This document shows, one piece after another, positions 62,714 through 64,000 of a stretch of DNA of 64,000 nt. Under the pieces are notes generated by a model that was given only the letters and a program-made list of their open reading frames with translations, made no database searches and was not told the origin of the DNA. The stretch lies in contig JACPUC010000006.1 of the NCBI GenBank assembly GCA_016192455.1, forward strand, positions 62,001 to 126,000. The letters run 5' to 3'. The stretch is from Candidatus Tectimicrobiota bacterium. Lineage in GTDB: Bacteria; JACPUC01. The position numbers were made by a program, and so were the translations under genes. Every line of letters starts with the position of its first letter. Positions within the stretch are counted from its first letter, which is position 1.

Positions 62714-64000
62714 TCACCTCGTGCGGTAGCCGCCGAGGCTGCGGCGTAAGTTCTCGCGCGCCCCCTGGAGACCCGGCTTCCGCAGCACCGCTGCGGCATA
62801 GGCGGCGTGGGCCTTGTCGGGCCGTCCGCGCGCCGCGAGCACGAGGCCGAGGTTGTTGCGGGCCTCGGCGTAGTCCGGCAGCAGGGCGAGGGCGCGCCGC
62901 AGCGTCGCTTCGGCCGGCTCGTACTCCCCCAGCCCGTAGTGGGCGATCCCCAGGTTGGCGAGGCTCCTGGCCTGGGCCGGATGCTCCGCCACGAGCCTGC
63001 GGTACTCCCGCCGCGCCGCCTGCCAAGCGTGTCGCTGTAGGAGCACCGTCGCCAGGTTGTGGCGGGCGGCGGCGTAGCTCGGCTTCGCGGCCAGGCTCTG
63101 CGCGTAGCTTAGCAGGGCCTTGTCCCAGGCGCCCCGACCTTGCAGGGCCGCGCCGAGATTCTGGTATCCCAGAAAGCTGCGCGGGAAGCGCGCCACCACC
63201 GGCGTCCAGAGGGTCTCCGCCCGCCGCCAGGCGTAGGTGCGCTGCACGCTGAGCAGGGCGAAGGAGAGGGGCACGAGGAGGGCAAGCGCAAGGGGCGCTG
63301 CGGCCGCGCTCCTCCCTCGTTGCGGCCCGGTCCCCGGCGGCAGCGCCCGGCGATGCCACAGCGCCGCCCAGCCAAGCCCACCCAGCATGCACCCCCCAAG
63401 CAGCGGCAGGTAGAGGTAGCGCTCGGCGAGCGGGTGAGCCAGGGGGTACACGTTGCTCGCCGGCAGCCAGCTCACCAGCAGCCAGCCCAAACCTAGCCCA
63501 ACGGCGCTGCCACGCAGGCGCCACGCGGCCAGCAGATACGCGGCGAGGCCGAGCACCGCGGCGACGCCGAACGGCCAGGCCCCGATTCCAGGCGCCAGCC
63601 CAGCGCGCGCCGCCACGACATAGTCCACGCTTAGCGGCGCCGGCAACCACAGCAGCTTCAGCTCGTAGGCGAAGATGCGGCTCGTCACGAAGAGCCGCTG
63701 CAGCCAGCCAAGGTGCGTCAAACCGCGCGCCGCCTCGGCGGGATTCACCAACAGCGCGAACCGCAGCACGAGGTAGGCCGCGGTCACCAGCGCGACGGAG
63801 GCGAGCAGACCTGCGGACCTTGACGGTGGCCGGGGCGCCGGCGAGTCCGCCGCGCCGGCCCCGGGCGCGATGATGAGCAGCCCCACCAGGAGCGGCAAGG
63901 CGAGCGCCGACTCCTTCGCCAGCAGCGCCAGGACATAGGCGAGGAGGGCGAGCGCAAGGTAGGCCCAAGTTCGGTATCGCCCTGTGGTACTCAGCCACGA
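62714..64000 (-). CDS. TMTC-like membrane protein with TPR repeats, C-terminal part (cut by window edge)
   Basis: The frame runs open to base 64000, so the N-terminus is outside. The visible 428 residues have several membrane helices, with LLAKESALALPLLVGLLI near the edge and WLPASNVYPLAHPLAERYLY as in TMTC/DUF1736 glycosyltransferase-like proteins, and then at least four tetratricopeptide repeats (AAARHNLATVLLQRHAWQAA, SLANLGIAHYGLGEYEPAEA, EARNNLGLVLAARGRPDKAH). Such bacterial proteins may transfer sugars to exported proteins or lipids; no donor is known. The GT genes at the other end of the window are unrelated by distance. Confidence 0.82.
   Translation of the reverse strand, partial: SWLSTTGRYRTWAYLALALLAYVLALLAKESALALPLLVGLLIIAPGAGAADSPAPRPPSRSAGLLASVALVTAAYLVLRFALLVNPAEAARGLTHLGWLQRLFVTSRIFAYELKLLWLPAPLSVDYVVAARAGLAPGIGAWPFGVAAVLGLAAYLLAAWRLRGSAVGLGLGWLLVSWLPASNVYPLAHPLAERYLYLPLLGGCMLGGLGWAALWHRRALPPGTGPQRGRSAAAAPLALALLVPLSFALLSVQRTYAWRRAETLWTPVVARFPRSFLGYQNLGAALQGRGAWDKALLSYAQSLAAKPSYAAARHNLATVLLQRHAWQAARREYRRLVAEHPAQARSLANLGIAHYGLGEYEPAEATLRRALALLPDYAEARNNLGLVLAARGRPDKAHAAYAAAVLRKPGLQGARENLRRSLGGYRTR

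Overview
The window is GC-rich, gene-dense bacterial DNA. Outer-membrane and periplasmic features (a haem-carrying beta-barrel-like protein, HlyD/EmrA-type adaptors, a TolB-like propeller, Tat-exported redox proteins) point to a Gram-negative cell. MetF with a separate MetV, many SsuA/NMT1-type uptake proteins, molybdenum hydroxylases, hydantoinase-type carboxylases and UbiD enzymes suggest an uncultivated soil or groundwater lineage such as Rokubacteria/Methylomirabilota (NC10) or a deltaproteobacterial relative. This assignment is inference; no rRNA is present, only one tRNA-Leu.

Layout. 1-1.9 kb: two divergent glycosyltransferases, the first cut by the window edge. 1.9-3.2 kb: gene-poor, with a transposase scrap. 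3.2-6.1 kb: a mono-haem beta-barrel-like protein followed by a tri-haem cytochrome c. 6.4-9.7 kb: a broken efflux operon, with an ABC-2 permease tail at one end and a HlyD head at the other, interrupted by an ISL3-type transposase remnant and an AT-richer gene for a secreted calcium-binding-type protein. 9.7-18.0 kb: a long minus-strand copper module (cupredoxin, CopA, Rieske, geranylgeranyl-reductase-like flavoprotein, isoprenylcysteine-methyltransferase-like membrane protein, CsoR, YVTN propeller, His-rich peptide), with a candidate promoter and GC dyad upstream. 18.1-21.2 kb: EmrAB-type efflux pump.

21.7-26.0 kb: a one-carbon operon (MetV, corrinoid protein, MetF, pterin-dependent methyltransferase, UroD-type methyltransferase) that could pass methyl groups from a donor through cobalamin to tetrahydrofolate. 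26.5-29.7 kb: a fumarate-reductase/aspartate-oxidase-type flavoprotein, tRNA-Leu(UAA) and an ABC substrate-binding protein. 30.0-40.3 kb: a plus-strand catabolic block, with a HyuB-type subunit fused to an acetone-carboxylase-gamma-like zinc domain, HyuA, a zinc alcohol dehydrogenase, a CoA-transferase-fold pair resembling the ring-opening hydrolase IpdAB, and an acyl-CoA ligase. Read together these suggest the route alcohol to ketone to beta-keto acid to CoA ester to ring or chain cleavage, which is the most interesting hypothesis in the window.

40.4-54.5 kb, minus strand: an AAA/DUF4143 ATPase, a complete SsuABC-type ABC transporter, a UbiD decarboxylase, a repeat-rich spacer, then a molybdenum hydroxylase (small, large and medium subunits) with a Tat signal on the small subunit, PaoB-like cysteines in the FAD subunit, and a downstream ferredoxin and cytochrome b that could link it to the quinone pool. 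54.7-64.0 kb: a small Sm-like protein with its partner, a phytoene-desaturase-type flavoprotein, TyrRS, a MoaD/ThiS protein, EF-G, an Smr-domain protein and the C-terminal part of a TMTC-like TPR membrane protein running off the window. Dispersed palindromic repeats lie in the gene-poor spacers, including one family of about 80 bp present at 9.1 kb and 35.1 kb.
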